DNA of 64,000 nucleotides from Rhizophlyctis rosea (lineage: Eukaryota > Chytridiomycota > Chytridiomycetes > Rhizophlyctidales > Rhizophlyctidaceae). The translations under genes were made by a program, and so were the position numbers. Location: contig JADGJC010000001.1 of assembly GCA_027596075.1 (NCBI GenBank), positions 130,796 to 194,795 on the forward strand, read 5' to 3'. The notes under the pieces were generated by a model. It did no database searches and was not told where the DNA came from. It worked only from the letters and a program-made list of their open reading frames with translations. Positions 1 through 11,927 of this stretch are shown here, one piece after another. Every line of letters starts with the position of its first letter. Position 1 is the first letter of the stretch.

Positions 1-1380
1 TTCGCCTTCTTCTCCCCAACCTCCCCACTCTTCAAACATCGATTCATAAACTCCTCCTCGGACAATTTAGCTAACTGCAACCCAGCTTCGTCGTCGCGCA
101 CCAGGATAGAGGGTAAGGTCTCTGCTGAGGTTCCCACTCGTGACTGGATCCAGGTTTTGCAGGTTTCATTAGTCCACGTGGTTGGGTCATCAGGATCCGG
201 TTGGTGGGGTTGAGTAGGTGGCGGGATTTTGAGAGGTGCGACGTACTTCAATGTGTTGGCAGAATGCGATGCGTCGAGCAGATTGGGGGATACGTGAGCA
301 ATGACGGCCGTGTGGCAGTGTCGAGGAGCGGAGAGCTCAAAGGCGTCTTTGAGGAGTAACGTCAGCTTCGATTGACGGTATGGGATGTGGATATGTGATT
401 GCGATTGGGTGGATGCCAGAGCCCGAGAGCGGATGCAATCTTTAAGTGTCATGAGACTGCGATTGATCTCGCGAGTTTCTGCCAGCCGGTCTTTATCGTG
501 GTTTTTGGAGTCACGGGTGGACTCGGAGCCGGCAAGGTCGAGAAGGAAGAGGGTGCCTTCCTTTATGGATGGTAGACGGGTGTTTTTGCACGTTAGGCGG
601 TAAACAGCGTGGGAGCGGGAGGAGGTGTCGTTTTTGGCGGTTGTTGCTGTGGCGCGAAGGATGCTAGCTGCAGTAATGAGCTCCAGGTACTGTTCCTTTG
701 TTGAAACAACATAGTCCTTGACTCTTGGGACTTCGACATTGCCAAATTTGTCTTCCAGGATTTTCAAGGGCTTTCGATCATCGAGTAAGTCACAAACGTC
801 GTTGCCTAGTATCTCAAAAGCGGCCAACTTGAACTCGTAATGTCCTCCACGTTCTTCCGCAAGCTGGAATACATCCCTAGCTACCAACCCTTGCAATCCT
901 GTCATGGTGTATGTCTTTCCGGATCCCGTCTGTCCATATGCAAAAACGGAACCCAGCCCTCCCCCCAGCACAAGAGGAATGAACCCCTGAATGGCAATAT
1001 GGTACACACGCTCCGTCCCATCTTCCGGACCGAAGCAACCGTCTCCTGCTGTAACCAGAGGGGAGATGCGAGGACCTTTCCAATTCATCTCAGGCTTGTA
1101 GAGTACCAGGGTTTCTCCATTAGCATATGCTGCATTGATCGCATCGAGAGAAAGCTCGTTGGAGAGGAGGGGCCGCGTCCGAAGGTAGACGGATATCTCT
1201 CGTGCGTCGTAAACAGCGGACGGAGCGTCGGGCAGCGTGGACTCAAGTTTAAGGACTTCGGACGATATCGCTTGGCGGAAAAACTCTGCCTAAAAATTAT
1301 ACATTAGGCATCCGTATGAGAAGCGAATGATACCGTAGATTTACATTTGAAGCAATCTGCTCAAAACTTGCTGAAGCCAT
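1..1380 (-). CDS. Kinesin motor protein (kinesin-13-like) with SAM-like segment, 5' part, 3' end outside window
   Basis: ATP-driven microtubule motor or depolymerase. It starts at ATG 1380. A 12-codon first exon (1380-1345) is followed by a 55-nt intron (1344-1290), and exon 2 runs off the left edge. The motor begins near ISVYLRTRPL and carries the P-loop GQTGSGKT, switch I SSRSH and switch II LLDLAGSE. The helix NRSLMTLKDCIRS and the stretch PYRQSKLTLLLKDAF match the end of a kinesin motor, most like the kinesin-13/KIF24 group. About 30 residues after the motor (roughly 175-20) a segment with spaced Trp and Leu residues (TWTNETCKTWIQ ... LSEEEF) looks like a SAM domain. The motor head is essentially complete and all nucleotide-binding motifs are intact. 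The subfamily call is inference; the kinesin call is secure. Confidence 0.93.
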
Positions 1381-1732
1381 TAAGACGATCCCACAACTGA
1401 GAGATGGAGTGGAAGGGGCCTAGGTGCCAAAGAACCTATTGGAGCGCTACGTAGCGAATGGGACAGGTAGATTAGACGTGGCTGTCGCTATCCTAGGGGA
1501 AAAGCTGATTGCTCAAATCTGGATCACCACTTTTTGGGTCGTTGAATTCAAGGCGTGGTGGCAGTGGCCGGTCGGCCGGAGATTTCGGTCCAGATGTCGG
1601 ACGAATTTGGCAAGGCCAAGTGAAGTTACCAACCTTTCCATCCCTGTAGGGATAAATGTAGCTTTGTCACCTTTCCAATACTAAGTTTGTTGCTTTCAAA
1701 AAGACTGCGTGGTCTGCCACACAATCGACGCG

Positions 1733-1764
1733 CAGTGCGACTGCTTTTATGACAAACTTTCCAA
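1733..1764. repeat. 32-bp direct repeat, copy 1
   Basis: The 32 bases from CAGTGCGACTGC to CTTTCCAA are repeated without mismatch at 1934-1965, 201 bp downstream. The sequence between the copies is unique. Confidence 0.9.
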
Positions 1765-1933
1765 CTGCTCCCGCCCTCCCTTTTTCAGGCTTGTGAGATT
1801 TGCAAAAACAATCGAATCGGTCCATCCTCTTTCCTCGTTTGGTCGATACTTTCGGTTTTTCGTAGGCGCGGCCGTTGTGGCATGATGATCGGAACATTTT
1901 GCATATTGTTCGTTTTGCTAGAGAATGATCAAC

Positions 1934-1965
1934 CAGTGCGACTGCTTTTATGACAAACTTTCCAA
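1934..1965. repeat. 32-bp direct repeat, copy 2
   Basis: Second exact copy of the 32-bp unit at 1733-1764, in the same orientation. No target-site duplication or terminal inverted repeat was seen around the pair. Confidence 0.9.
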
Positions 1966-2221
1966 TCTTATCCATTTCACTCGAAATGACACAGAAAGGT
2001 TTTCATTGTTTTTGAAGATCAGAGACACCTACTCGGCAATCAATGCCAATTGACAGTGTACAACATCTACTAATGTGGTATCTAATTAGCCCATCTCTAC
2101 TGACCGCACCCAATAATTACTAAATATTCCAAACATCAGCCCAGCATAGTGTTCGACACATTAGGTTGAGATCAACTGAACCCAGGATGAGCAAAACCTA
2201 ACCGTAAGCCAAATTCCTCCC

Positions 2222-3683
2222 TTAGGCATCCCCATCCCCGTTCCCCTCCGCAACGATCCTTCTCAATACATGCGTGAACCTCACATAGTAAAACCACAAC
2301 CCCGCCAGCCCCATCGTCGTTCCCACACATAGGCACACCTGTCCCCAATCTACATATTTCTTCACGATTAGCACAGAGCCCGCGATATCGAACGCCATGA
2401 AGATCCAGATGATGATGATGTTGCCGATCAAGGAGCGTATTGTCCGTTGGAGATTTGAGAGTTGCGCGCGACGGGATGGGCGAGGCAGGTTTGAGAAGTC
2501 GGGGCCGTCGGGGATGGTTGGCGGTGGCAGGAAGGTTAACGGTGTTAGAGTTGTGCCCGATATTGTAGGCGTTGTGGGAGTTGGCGGTATTGATGGTGTA
2601 ATAGGGCGATGGTATGGGTTATCGTTCTGTGGTAGTGGTGGACCAAGAATATTGTGATGATGGTGGTGGTAAGGGCTGATGGGTGGAGGCACAGAACGGT
2701 ATCCAGCGAATGGTGATGACAATCTAGGATCCGGCTCCTCGATATGGACACCATACTTCACTGCCAGCTCGTCCATCGGTGGGATAGTGGAAAATGCGAA
2801 TGCTCGTGGTGCCACACCACCATTTTGACTTGTTGTGGAGAACGTACGCCCTGTAGCCGAGTACATGCGGCCGCCTGCCTGGCTGTGATACGTTTTGGAC
2901 GATAGGACATAGGATGTAGATCCATGTATCCTACTGGCGCTGTTCTTGGTCAGCAGCGTAGTTTTGGCGCGGAAAAGCTTGCGAAGGATTTGCCAGCTAA
3001 TGATGTTGTCGACCGTCACGCTGGAAGAGCGAAAGGACCGCGGATTGATTAGCCCTTGATGTTGGGCGACTTGAGCAGAGGCCACTCACGTGTAAGTAAG
3101 GAAGACGATGTACCCCAGCTGGTACGCCCCCGTCAAGCTGTCAAAACGCAGACGCAAAACCTGCGCCATCTCCAAGGCAGCAAGGATGAAGTATGTGACA
3201 CCAAAGACAGCGGTGAAGACGAACATGCATATATCTCGCGTGCGATTGGGGATGACAATGGAGAATCTGAGCATTTCAATCTCAAAGTCAGTGGATACGA
3301 CACGCAAACAGTTCATCATTGAGAAAGCAACTTTACCGATATTGACTCAACAACAAAAACATCGTCAACTCCAAGACCCACATTGGCTTCCCCCATTTGC
3401 CGACAAAGATGACCCACGCCGGTACATCCCTAATGTGGACCGGTGACGAGGCATGGTATCCACATGCCGACGCAAAGGTTTCCAATAGCCCAACAAAGAT
3501 TGTGCACATTTGAACAACCGTCAACTTTGAGCGCTTCAGTCTGTAGTCTCGTACCGCGACATAAAATGCTTGGGCTTTAAGGATGAAGCCCGCAACACTG
3601 ATCATGGCGATAAGTGTCACGTAGAGGTCCAACGGCAGGTTTGCCAACAAGTAGGCGGATAGGTCGGGCATTTGGGACGACAT
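2222..3683 (-). CDS. Orphan multi-pass membrane protein (about seven TM segments)
   Basis: I do not recognise the family. Three exons (3683-3337, 3266-3090, 3020-2222) separated by introns of about 70 nt give about 440 residues from ATG 3683. The first two exons encode about five hydrophobic helices, for example VTLIAMISVAGFILKA, MWVLELTMFLLL and VFGVTYFILAALEM. A long hydrophilic Pro/His-rich loop follows, with a HHHHH run and many PPP/TPT motifs. Two more helices (IIIIWIFMAFDIAGSVLIV and CVGTTMGLAGLWFYYV) come before a short acidic tail. The layout suggests a seven-helix integral membrane protein, possibly receptor-like, but no GPCR signature is visible. Both introns join the frame exactly and the hydrophobic pattern continues across them. 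Confidence 0.75.
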
Positions 3684-3982
3684 GGTCGCGAATTGGAGTT
3701 TAAAGCGATAGGGGACGGGGAATAGTATTAAGTAAGATCCTAAGGAACGATAGGTAAGGTATGGATAGAAACGCAATTCTCAGATGAGCTTGATAGTCGG
3801 ATGTCGGAACTGACAGGAGCAAGGGAAAAAGAGCGTTCCAGCGATTGACAAACCCCCCTGTCAAGACCGCTGGAGGACATGCCCACGCGAAGACGTAGCC
3901 TCCAAAAGAACACCAGCAAGAGATGGTGAAAACAATCATGGGCACTTTTGTACGATACTGGAGCTAACCGACTTCCTTTGAC

Positions 3983-4123
3983 ATGGCCTTTGATTTTGAA
4001 CACAATGCAGCCTGGAGTAGGACCTGGACTCGTAGCCTCAATCCTGAAATGTTCCACCTCGCTTCCGAAGCGGACGTGGCCGATGCCCAGCATGCCCCTT
4101 TCGACCCAAATCCCTTCTCATAA
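3983..4123 (+). CDS. Tentative 46-codon ORF, divergent from the membrane-protein gene
   Basis: ATG 3983 to TAA 4123 encodes a 46-residue acidic peptide rich in aromatic residues and Asp/His (it begins MAFDFEHNAAWS and ends DPNPFS). Its amino-acid composition looks like real protein rather than random translation. No family is recognised. It starts about 300 bp from the divergent gene's ATG, so it could be a small gene, an exon of a longer gene, or chance. Confidence 0.25.
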   Translation: MAFDFEHNAAWSRTWTRSLNPEMFHLASEADVADAQHAPFDPNPFS

Positions 4124-4136
4124 TTGAACCGACATA

Positions 4137-4253
4137 ATGGAACAGTTGGTATCGGCCATCGTTGGCCCACCGATTCACTGCAAGGCCTGCGCAGCAGCCG
4201 AGCCACTCGCCCATCCCACCTGCAACTTGTGCACAGTCGACCGTTTAGTGTGA
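4137..4253 (+). CDS. Tentative 38-codon ORF with two CxxC pairs
   Basis: ATG 4137 to TGA 4253, 14 bases after the previous small ORF. The peptide contains CKAC and CNLC separated by 10 residues, a spacing compatible with a small zinc-binding fold. No splice pair joining it to the preceding ORF was found. Function unknown. Confidence 0.22.
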   Translation: MEQLVSAIVGPPIHCKACAAAEPLAHPTCNLCTVDRLV

Positions 4254-5051
4254 CTCCCCTTTTCCAACCCACGGACTTTTGTATTTTCATCCCTTCCCCG
4301 CAAACGAAAAAGGTGTCATATGGCTGTTTTTGGAGTGGAAGGATTGTGACGGGTAAATCACCACATGGAGTTCAATGCGGGATCATTCTTGTGGCCGGGT
4401 TGTGGCTGGGGTGTCCGATGGATCTGACCGCAGCGCAGCAAGTCCCGTCAAGCAAGCCTCCCTGCATTCTTGCATACCCAGGCTAAACCGAACATTCCTT
4501 GCTGCATTTTTCACCTTGTTTAGGTACTTTGGGCTATTGGCATTCCTTCGTTCCGTCTGCTCTACTTGATGGACGAAATACTTGGTCCAGAGGTAACGCC
4601 AGAGACAAAGTGGTTTTTGAGAGTGCACCATGGTACCACTCGTAAAAGTATACATCTTCTTTGGATGACCATCGTCAGCATGGAGAAAACTTCATCCCAG
4701 TTTTGTTGAGACCGCACATTTCCAATGAATCCGCTACATTCCAATACTTTGTGCAAACTTATCAATTCCGTGCTCTTTCTGATAATGCAAAGCAGGTGTA
4801 TTCGCTCCTTCTTGCAGTCGGCACCCACAAAATTTGTCAAAGCCTTCCCAATGCGTCGACTCAAAAGGCCCGATCTAGGTCATCCTTGCCTAATTTCAGG
4901 AGGCATCATATCATTCAGTCGATTTGAATGACATCCCATGTTATATCAACACAAACCCCAAAACCTACTAAATCTATGTACAAATTACTATTTCAAGACT
5001 ATAACCAAAAGAAAACTACCCAAAACCACCCCAACGTAAAAGCTCCCCAAC

Positions 5052-8000
5052 CTAATCCAAGGTTTGATTTCCCTTCCTAATGATACTCAAAATCTCCCTC
5101 CTCTCACTCAACCAAGCACTAAAACTGACCATACCCCCCATCTTTTCCGCCGCAACACTCGCAGCCGTGATAGCACTCTCTCCAGCCCCCTCAGCCTTCT
5201 CCACCTCCTTCGTCAGATCCACCTCCTCCTCTCCCTTCCCATCATTCCCACTGTTGTCTAACTCAATCCGACTCCCCATCCTCCTAGGTCGCCCAGGCCC
5301 ACCTTTCCACCCAGCCCAAACCTCCAACAAATAATCCGCAAACACTATCAAATAGAAGTACCGCACGAGATAATTCAACCCAACCTCCTCCAACACTGCC
5401 CGTTTCCGACTTCCAGGTTCTAGCGCCTCCGTCCTCAATCTGTAATCAAAGATTGCGCTACGCAGATTCTGGATGTGGTCGCATGCGTCTATTGCACGGT
5501 CCGTGAGGCGTTTCGAGAGTTTGCCATGGGCTAGGACAGCTATGAGTTGGAGAATTACTTTGTATTCTCCGTCGAGGTAGCGAGCTCGGACGGATTCTTC
5601 CGTGTCAAGCGCAGCAAATTGATGAAAGTTGTCGTCGTCATCTTCGTGGAGGAGGGCGTGTTGAAGGACGCTGGAGTTGCCCACGATCATTTCCATCAAG
5701 CACGTTATGACCATTCCAGTGGTTGTTCGGCCGCGTCTGAATGAGGTGAGAAGTGGATACCGTGAGTTTTCGAGACTTGAGCGGATGCTGCTGAAACACC
5801 ATGGACCACATACCCCATCTGGCAATTGAACATTATATCAGTAGACGCTGCCACCCGTGTCATCCGCTCGACGAGTTGGTCAAACACGTCAGGAATAGGC
5901 GCTTGCTCGTCAGTCCTGCAAAGCCCAAGTCAAAGAAGGCTCAATCTCAAATTGTCTGACGGCAGCCAAGTCCCAACCAAAAACGCTTACACTGGAATTC
6001 TCAAATAATCAACATGGAACCCTTCCTCCTGCACCGACCGATACATCTCCAGAGGCGTCTGCACATCCTCCTCCTTCACCGTTTCCCACACCGGCTGATG
6101 ATCAACCCCAATCAGTACAACGAACCATTTTGGCGAATGACAGCATCCCGCTTCATATACGTACCACAATCGAAAATCCGTTGTTATCCACATGCTCCTC
6201 ATGCAACAGCATTCTTCCATCATACTTCCTCAACTCCACCACCGCATCCCGTTTCATCTGCTGCTCCATTTGCTCTACCCGTTCTCGCGCAATACCAGTA
6301 GCTTCCAGATTCTGGCGAAACAAAATGAACGATGGTTAGCGTCGATCACAATGAAAATAGCACTCATGAAAGCTAACCTACCTTCATCGGATCTTGGAAC
6401 AACCTCAACACATACGGCCTCCCTGTACAAACAACCTTCAGTCAGCTCCATCACATACGCCACAACCATCCACATGAACCATACCATTCACATAAAGAAC
6501 CGGTTCCTCCCTCAAACTAGTCCACACTAACTGCCTCATACCCCCAGGATTAGCCCCAACCTTCGTCAAAACCGTCCTAATGGCCTCCTTAGTCGGCATC
6601 CCAATCCCAAACACCGCCGACGCCCGCGTCGAATCAATATCCGGATCCGACATCCACGACGAAGTCAATGATGATGGACCGGGTGATGACGGTGTGCCTG
6701 CCGTGCCAGTCACCGACGCGCGGATGACCGTAAGGGGGATGCGTCGGTAATTTGGTGCACCTGTTGATGTGTGTTGATCCATTGTGCTGGAACAACAACA
6801 AGTGACAGATTGATGATAACCTACCTTCTATCCGTTCTGTCAGGGACATTTTCTGAGCGCCAGGGAACATATCATACTGCAAGATTCATTGTCATCGGTC
6901 AAAGCGTCATTCAGGTCATGAGTAGGAAGATCAAGCCGAGGTGGGCATATCAACCAACCTTCAAGATGGTCCCCTGCGCCAAAACCGCCCCATTCCGGCT
7001 ATTCACAACCTGCAAAACCTCTGTCGAAAGCGCAATGCCATCACCTATCAACATCAGGTTGGTCAGCCATCAACAGACTCGCAAAATCAAGATTCTAAAG
7101 TGGAAGAAAGAATGACAAACCCACCCGGACTTAAATGCTCAACAGGAACCAACATCTCCCCGGCCCCCTTCCCCCCAATCTCCCCACTAACACTCGCAAA
7201 CTCCGGATGCCTCTCCAACCACCCTTTAAAAGTCTCCAGATCCCCTCCTAACCCCGGCTCATGCTGGTCCAAATAACTCTGGAACGCAATCAAAAAGAAG
7301 TACCGCTTCAAATGCAAAAGCCCCTTCGCAAATTTAATATTCTTCATCCGTTCATCCGTTTCATTTTCCGCTTGGAGACGCAGCGTTTCGATCGCTTCGC
7401 GGAGGTTGATCGTCGCGCCGCAGAGGTCGATGGCGTCGTCAACGATGCGTTTGCATTCGACGCCGTTGCGGATGATGCGGAGGAGGGAGTGGATAGGTTG
7501 GTAGTTTAGGCGGGGTTTGGTGTGGAGGGTTGGTTGGGGTTTTGTGCGGGTTAGCCAGTGGAGGACTAGGACTGTTACGACTATCAAACCGAAAAGAATG
7601 CAATTATTGTGTTTAGTGATAAGTTCTGCATTTATTGCCAGAAAAGTAACATACCGGTGCCTAGCGTTGACCGTCCCGCACCGATTTGACAATTCCTAGT
7701 GTAGTAAGCAAATAATATTTCAGCAAATCTGAACCTTTATCTCATAGGGAAAAGACAATGCAAAACAACCAAAAACCTTAAACTCACAAAACAATAGCCG
7801 TGTCCGCCAAATTCGCCCTCTTCAAAACCCCCAACAACTCATCAAAATCCGTCGGATTAGGCGGCGTCTCCGCCGTCAACGGAACCCTCTCATAATAAAC
7901 CTTGATCCCCTCTTGCTCCCCATCCCCCTCACTCTCCTCCTTCCTCAAAACTCCAAAAGCCTCTCTCAAAGTCAATACCGCATCCGCCCTACAATCCTCC

Positions 8001-11000
8001 CAATCACCCACAACTTTCCCTTCCTCCGTCTCCCCATGCAACAAAACTCGTCCATCATAAACTTCCAATTCCCCAACGACATCCTCTTTCAACCGACTTT
8101 CGATCCTCTCCAACCGTGAGCTCGTGATCCCGCTGTAGGATTTGATGTTACGGAGCGTGACGTATTGGTCGCGCAGGACGTAGGGAACGCCGTTGATGTA
8201 GATTAGGGGTTCTTCGCGGAGGTTGATCCAGAGGACGTTGTGTGGTGGGGAGGGTCCGCTGGCGAGAACCGAGACGACATTTTTCATGCCTTGGATGGTG
8301 GGTTGAGCGACTCCATACACGTTGAAGTTGGGGATTTTGCGGAAATTGGCAGCGCCTTCTATGGCACTGTCTATTAATGCCTCTTTGGACCAGTGATCGA
8401 TTTTCAGAATTGTATGTTGGACAAGGACTGTGCCGTGCCGAGACTGATGAAGATTATGAAGATTGATTAATGAGCAAAAATACGCCGCTCATGAAGCAAG
8501 AAACAAAGAAACCCTCACCTTGATAACATATTTCTCCAAATCCGCCGCCATAGGCCTCTTGGGCGCCTTCCCCCATCCCGCCAAAGCCGGTGGCCCAATA
8601 TCCTCCGACAACAACGACAAATCCTCCACAGGCCTAAATAAGTACAACCTCTTCCCCTTTGACCGGAACGCATCCAACATGCTCGTGATTTCTGCAAGCA
8701 GAGCAATTGGTGAAGTTAGCATAAGTCTTAGAGAAACGAATGCATTCCACCATCCCATTCCCCAAAAAAGCATAAATCACCCAGAACGATAAAATGACCA
8801 AAACCAACCTGGCCTAGCCCCAACCCACTGCGCAAAACTCGTCGCAAACCCCGTCCCCGAATTATCATTCACATAAGCTCCAAAAGCTATCAAGAAAAAG
8901 TACCTCTCCAAACACCCCAACGCCTTCTCCAATGCCGGCCCTTCACCCGTTGTAGAATACTGCACGCGGTGCATCAGAATCACTTCGCGGAGGTTGATCA
9001 TCACATCACCTGGAAGAAGGAGAACCCCGGACGGGTTCAGGTTCAAAGGTCAAAACGTGCTTGATGGCACTGTTTAAGACATCAAACCACGCAATATCAG
9101 GACCCACATACATCGATTGATGATTTCGTCTGACACCTTCTTGGAGTAGGAGCCTTGTGATAGGACGCTGCAGAGTTGGAGGATGCAGCGATAGTTGCCC
9201 AAAATTGCGGCCTTGAGGTCCGCAATCAACGGGCCGCGGGCTAGCATCCAATCCACAGCCGAACGTGGTGAAGCGGTCGTTGACAGTCCTACAGAAATTC
9301 AGAAACATGTTTCAGCAACATAAGAAGGAGTAACCACCTCCTTGTGACCTTCCCCCTGACCCAAGAAAAGTAAAATAAAACAAACGAACCTTTCTCCAAA
9401 ATATACACCATACGCAACATCGCCCGATTCTGCGAATCCTGTTCCGCCATATTGAGCAAATCCAACTGTGACCCTTCCGAAGACGCGCCAGTCCTTCCGA
9501 CAGGGATAGGATCTTCCTGTCCGGACGAAACGATCTGAGCTCGTCGGGTCAGCATCGCGACCACCATCGCGAACGTTGCTGACATGGATACATTTCGTAA
9601 GAACTGACATCCATTCCATCAAGCCAAACAATTCGACTTCGCAAATAGCATCAAAAACACCAATGTGAAGGACATGAACTTACTCCGCCCAACTCCCATC
9701 CCACAATTGAAAATTAACGCGTCCGAAATTTTGGACTGCTTGATGACGCTGACGTACTCGTCCAGATATCGATCCTCTGGTGCTTGCTCCGGGCTAATTG
9801 GGATACGGACATACTTGACTCTATAGCCCTTCGACCGGAAAGACTCAAAGACTTCGCGGGGTGTTTGGATTTCGTCAATAGCCATCCAGGTGGGAATAAC
9901 TTTGCCGTCCTCTGAGATGTGGCGGTTCGGAGAGGAGGTTGTGAGTCAGCGGTTCCGAATGGAGAGCTTCACTCCGCTTCCGGTTGTGGCTTGGCCAGAC
10001 AACCCATTTATTGATCACTTTTGTCCACCCGGTCTTCGAACAACATGTCTGCCGCACGCATGTCCCGCGGGTCCGCTCACATTTTGCCTCTCCCGACTCA
10101 CCAAGCTCATCATGAACCAACAACAGCCCATTCCATCTCGTTGCCTCCCTCAACACATCCTCCTTCAACCTATCCTCCATCCTTTCCAACCGGCTAGCGC
10201 TGATGCCGGAGTACGTGCGGATGTTGGTGAGTGGGTGTTCGCTATCTCTGAGCACGAATGGCTTTCTATTGAGATAGATGATAGGTTCCTCTCGGGAAGA
10301 GAACCATATTGTGGACATTTCTCCCTCGGTGTTAGGGTGACAGTTGAGTAACGTGAGGATTGTGCTGATGCCTGATACTGTTGGTTGTGCGACACCAAAG
10401 ACGTTGAGGTCTGCCATGCGGAAGTTTGGGGCGCCTTGGAGGTAGAAGTCTAGACGGGTGTTCACAGCTGAGGGGATTTATGTATTAATACATTGAACCT
10501 TTCCTTCCTCTAAAGGGTATGGATGCCTGTATCAACTCCCATATAGAGAGTGGAAACACGCACCGGTATCAAAATGATCACTTTTCAGAATTGTTTGCCT
10601 CGCTAGCACCGAGCCTGTCCTGTTCTTTACCACACTATTCACTGCATTCAGTATATCTGTTGGATTTGCAAAGCTCATGGTCTTCACGCTTTTGAGTTTG
10701 GACATCCGCCGCGGAGGTGGTGGGACGCGAGGGAGTCCTTGGCGCATCTCATGCATGTTATCCATGCTGCCTTGACTGTCAAGACTACCGAAGATCGGAT
10801 CCGATTCAGGCGTGTCCAGCCGCTTGGGGCTACGTTTGGGGATAGGGATGGAGTGTGTGTCGGGTGGAGTTCCTACCAGATTGGTCATAGACTGCGCCGG
10901 AGATTGGATGACAGGAATCCGTGCTGCGGAGGGAATGGGGCGTGAGGGTACCTCGGGCATATCTAATACTTCGGACTCGGTATTGTCCACGCCATTTCCC

Positions 11001-11244
11001 TATGTTGTCATATGAAGAAATTGATGCATGAGAAAAGACATTAATCACTCTGTTCCTCCTCTTTGAGTGCAATGCTCATGCTCTGTCATGACCGATTCCC
11101 GCTCACCCTTCATTTGGATGGGCATTCATGTTCGCAAAGTATGGCATGGGACCCCCACTCAGTGACTCCCTTTTCTTCAATCCTCCTTTGAGGTTCGCAA
11201 GTACTGACCTTCTCGTCAAGCTCCATCTCAAACTGCGTAGCCAT
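5052..11244 (-). CDS. Paladin-like inositol-phosphate/PTP-like phosphatase with three phytase-type domains
   Basis: A large protein of about 1,480 residues assembled from about 19 exons. Each of three repeats holds an xREEPxxYxNGxPxVLR element, an IxxYSGIxxxRLExxExRLKxD-type helix and a CX5R loop: CGMGVGR near 9690, CQIGAGR near 7685 and CQMGRGR near 5825. Each loop is followed by a helical region ending in LxRYFFLIAF. A linker such as GSVLARQTILKSDHF precedes each repeat. This matches the Paladin / PTP-like phytase family (PF14566-type). The N-terminus is Ser/Pro-rich and disordered. ATG 11244 (MATQFEMELDEK, exon 11244-11209) is chosen because a stop lies upstream in frame. Exon 2 is 10999-10564, exon 3 10467-10102, exon 4 9911-9684, and the last exon ends at 5052. 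All three catalytic Cys/Arg pairs are present, so it may be active on inositol phosphates or phosphoproteins. Substrate is unproven. Confidence 0.88.
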
Positions 11245-11927
11245 TTCGTCCAAAGAAAGCGACCGACGTGGAGCAAAGGTTTGGAGCTATGACTTTCCTC
11301 TGACCCCGTGTCGCTGTGCGCCGTGGAAAGTTCTGTGAGTGGCAAGCAATAGCGTGGGAAAGTTGCCTCCGCGAACGGCCCAGATGAGTTTCTGAACAAG
11401 TCAAAGCTCTCGGACGACACCAGTTTGGGCGGAGTGCAGTTCGAACGGTTTTTGGTAAGGAAGTCTTTACACTTTCAATGAAATGGATAGCGTGTTGATA
11501 GATGTACGATGAGATGGTTTTTGAAGTGAGATGAGTGTTTACTAGCGTGCCGACTATGTATGAATTTACAAGCAACACTAGCCAATCATCAAGACAAGGG
11601 TAGGGCTTTAGCCATCAGATATGCAATCGGGTTTCATGACATCCAATCTATATTTATCTGGTCATATTGGATTGCAATGGATTGATCACCATCATGATGA
11701 TGTTTACCACCCAGTTTGCCTTTGACTCACAGTCTCTGATGGAAAGGCCAAGGTCTCAAGGCGCTTGCTTGCAGTTCCCCTGTCCTTCTCACGGTTCATC
11801 ATCTGGAAGCTATCTTGTCCATAAAGCGTCCTTCGGTGTCAAACTACTCTTCAGAGCCATACGAGGTGCACTGCTGAATATAGAGTTGAACTAAGAGGTC
11901 GCTCAATCTCAAAGAACACGCGTCAAG
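11245..11927. other. Divergent promoter region between the Paladin-like gene and MGM101
   Basis: About 680 bp. Minus-strand ORFs just upstream of 11244 read open for about 100 codons in other frames and could be a 5' exon of the Paladin-like gene. No splice pair links them in frame. Nothing else is supported. Confidence 0.4.

Larger units (their letters stand above)
1381..2221. other. Intergenic region with a 32-bp direct repeat, no supported gene
   Basis: The region lies between the kinesin start and the 3' end of the orphan membrane-protein gene. ORFs of 86 and 102 codons exist here, but neither has recognisable motifs or coding character. The 102-codon minus ORF repeats one decapeptide only because it spans the two direct-repeat copies. 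The stretch probably holds the kinesin promoter and the downstream gene's 3' UTR. Confidence 0.5.
3684..5051. other. Intergenic region of about 1.4 kb, with only tentative small ORFs
   Basis: The region lies between the 5' end of the membrane-protein gene and the 3' end of the Paladin-like gene. Several 60-120-codon ORFs overlap on both strands and none has recognisable domains. Two short plus-strand ORFs with better coding character (3983-4123 and 4137-4253) are listed separately. Confidence 0.4.

Noticed and set aside
1667..1975. Minus-strand 102-codon ORF with an internal repeat of GKFVIKAVAL
   Set aside because: The repeated peptide only reflects the exact 32-bp DNA repeat; no coding character or motif otherwise.
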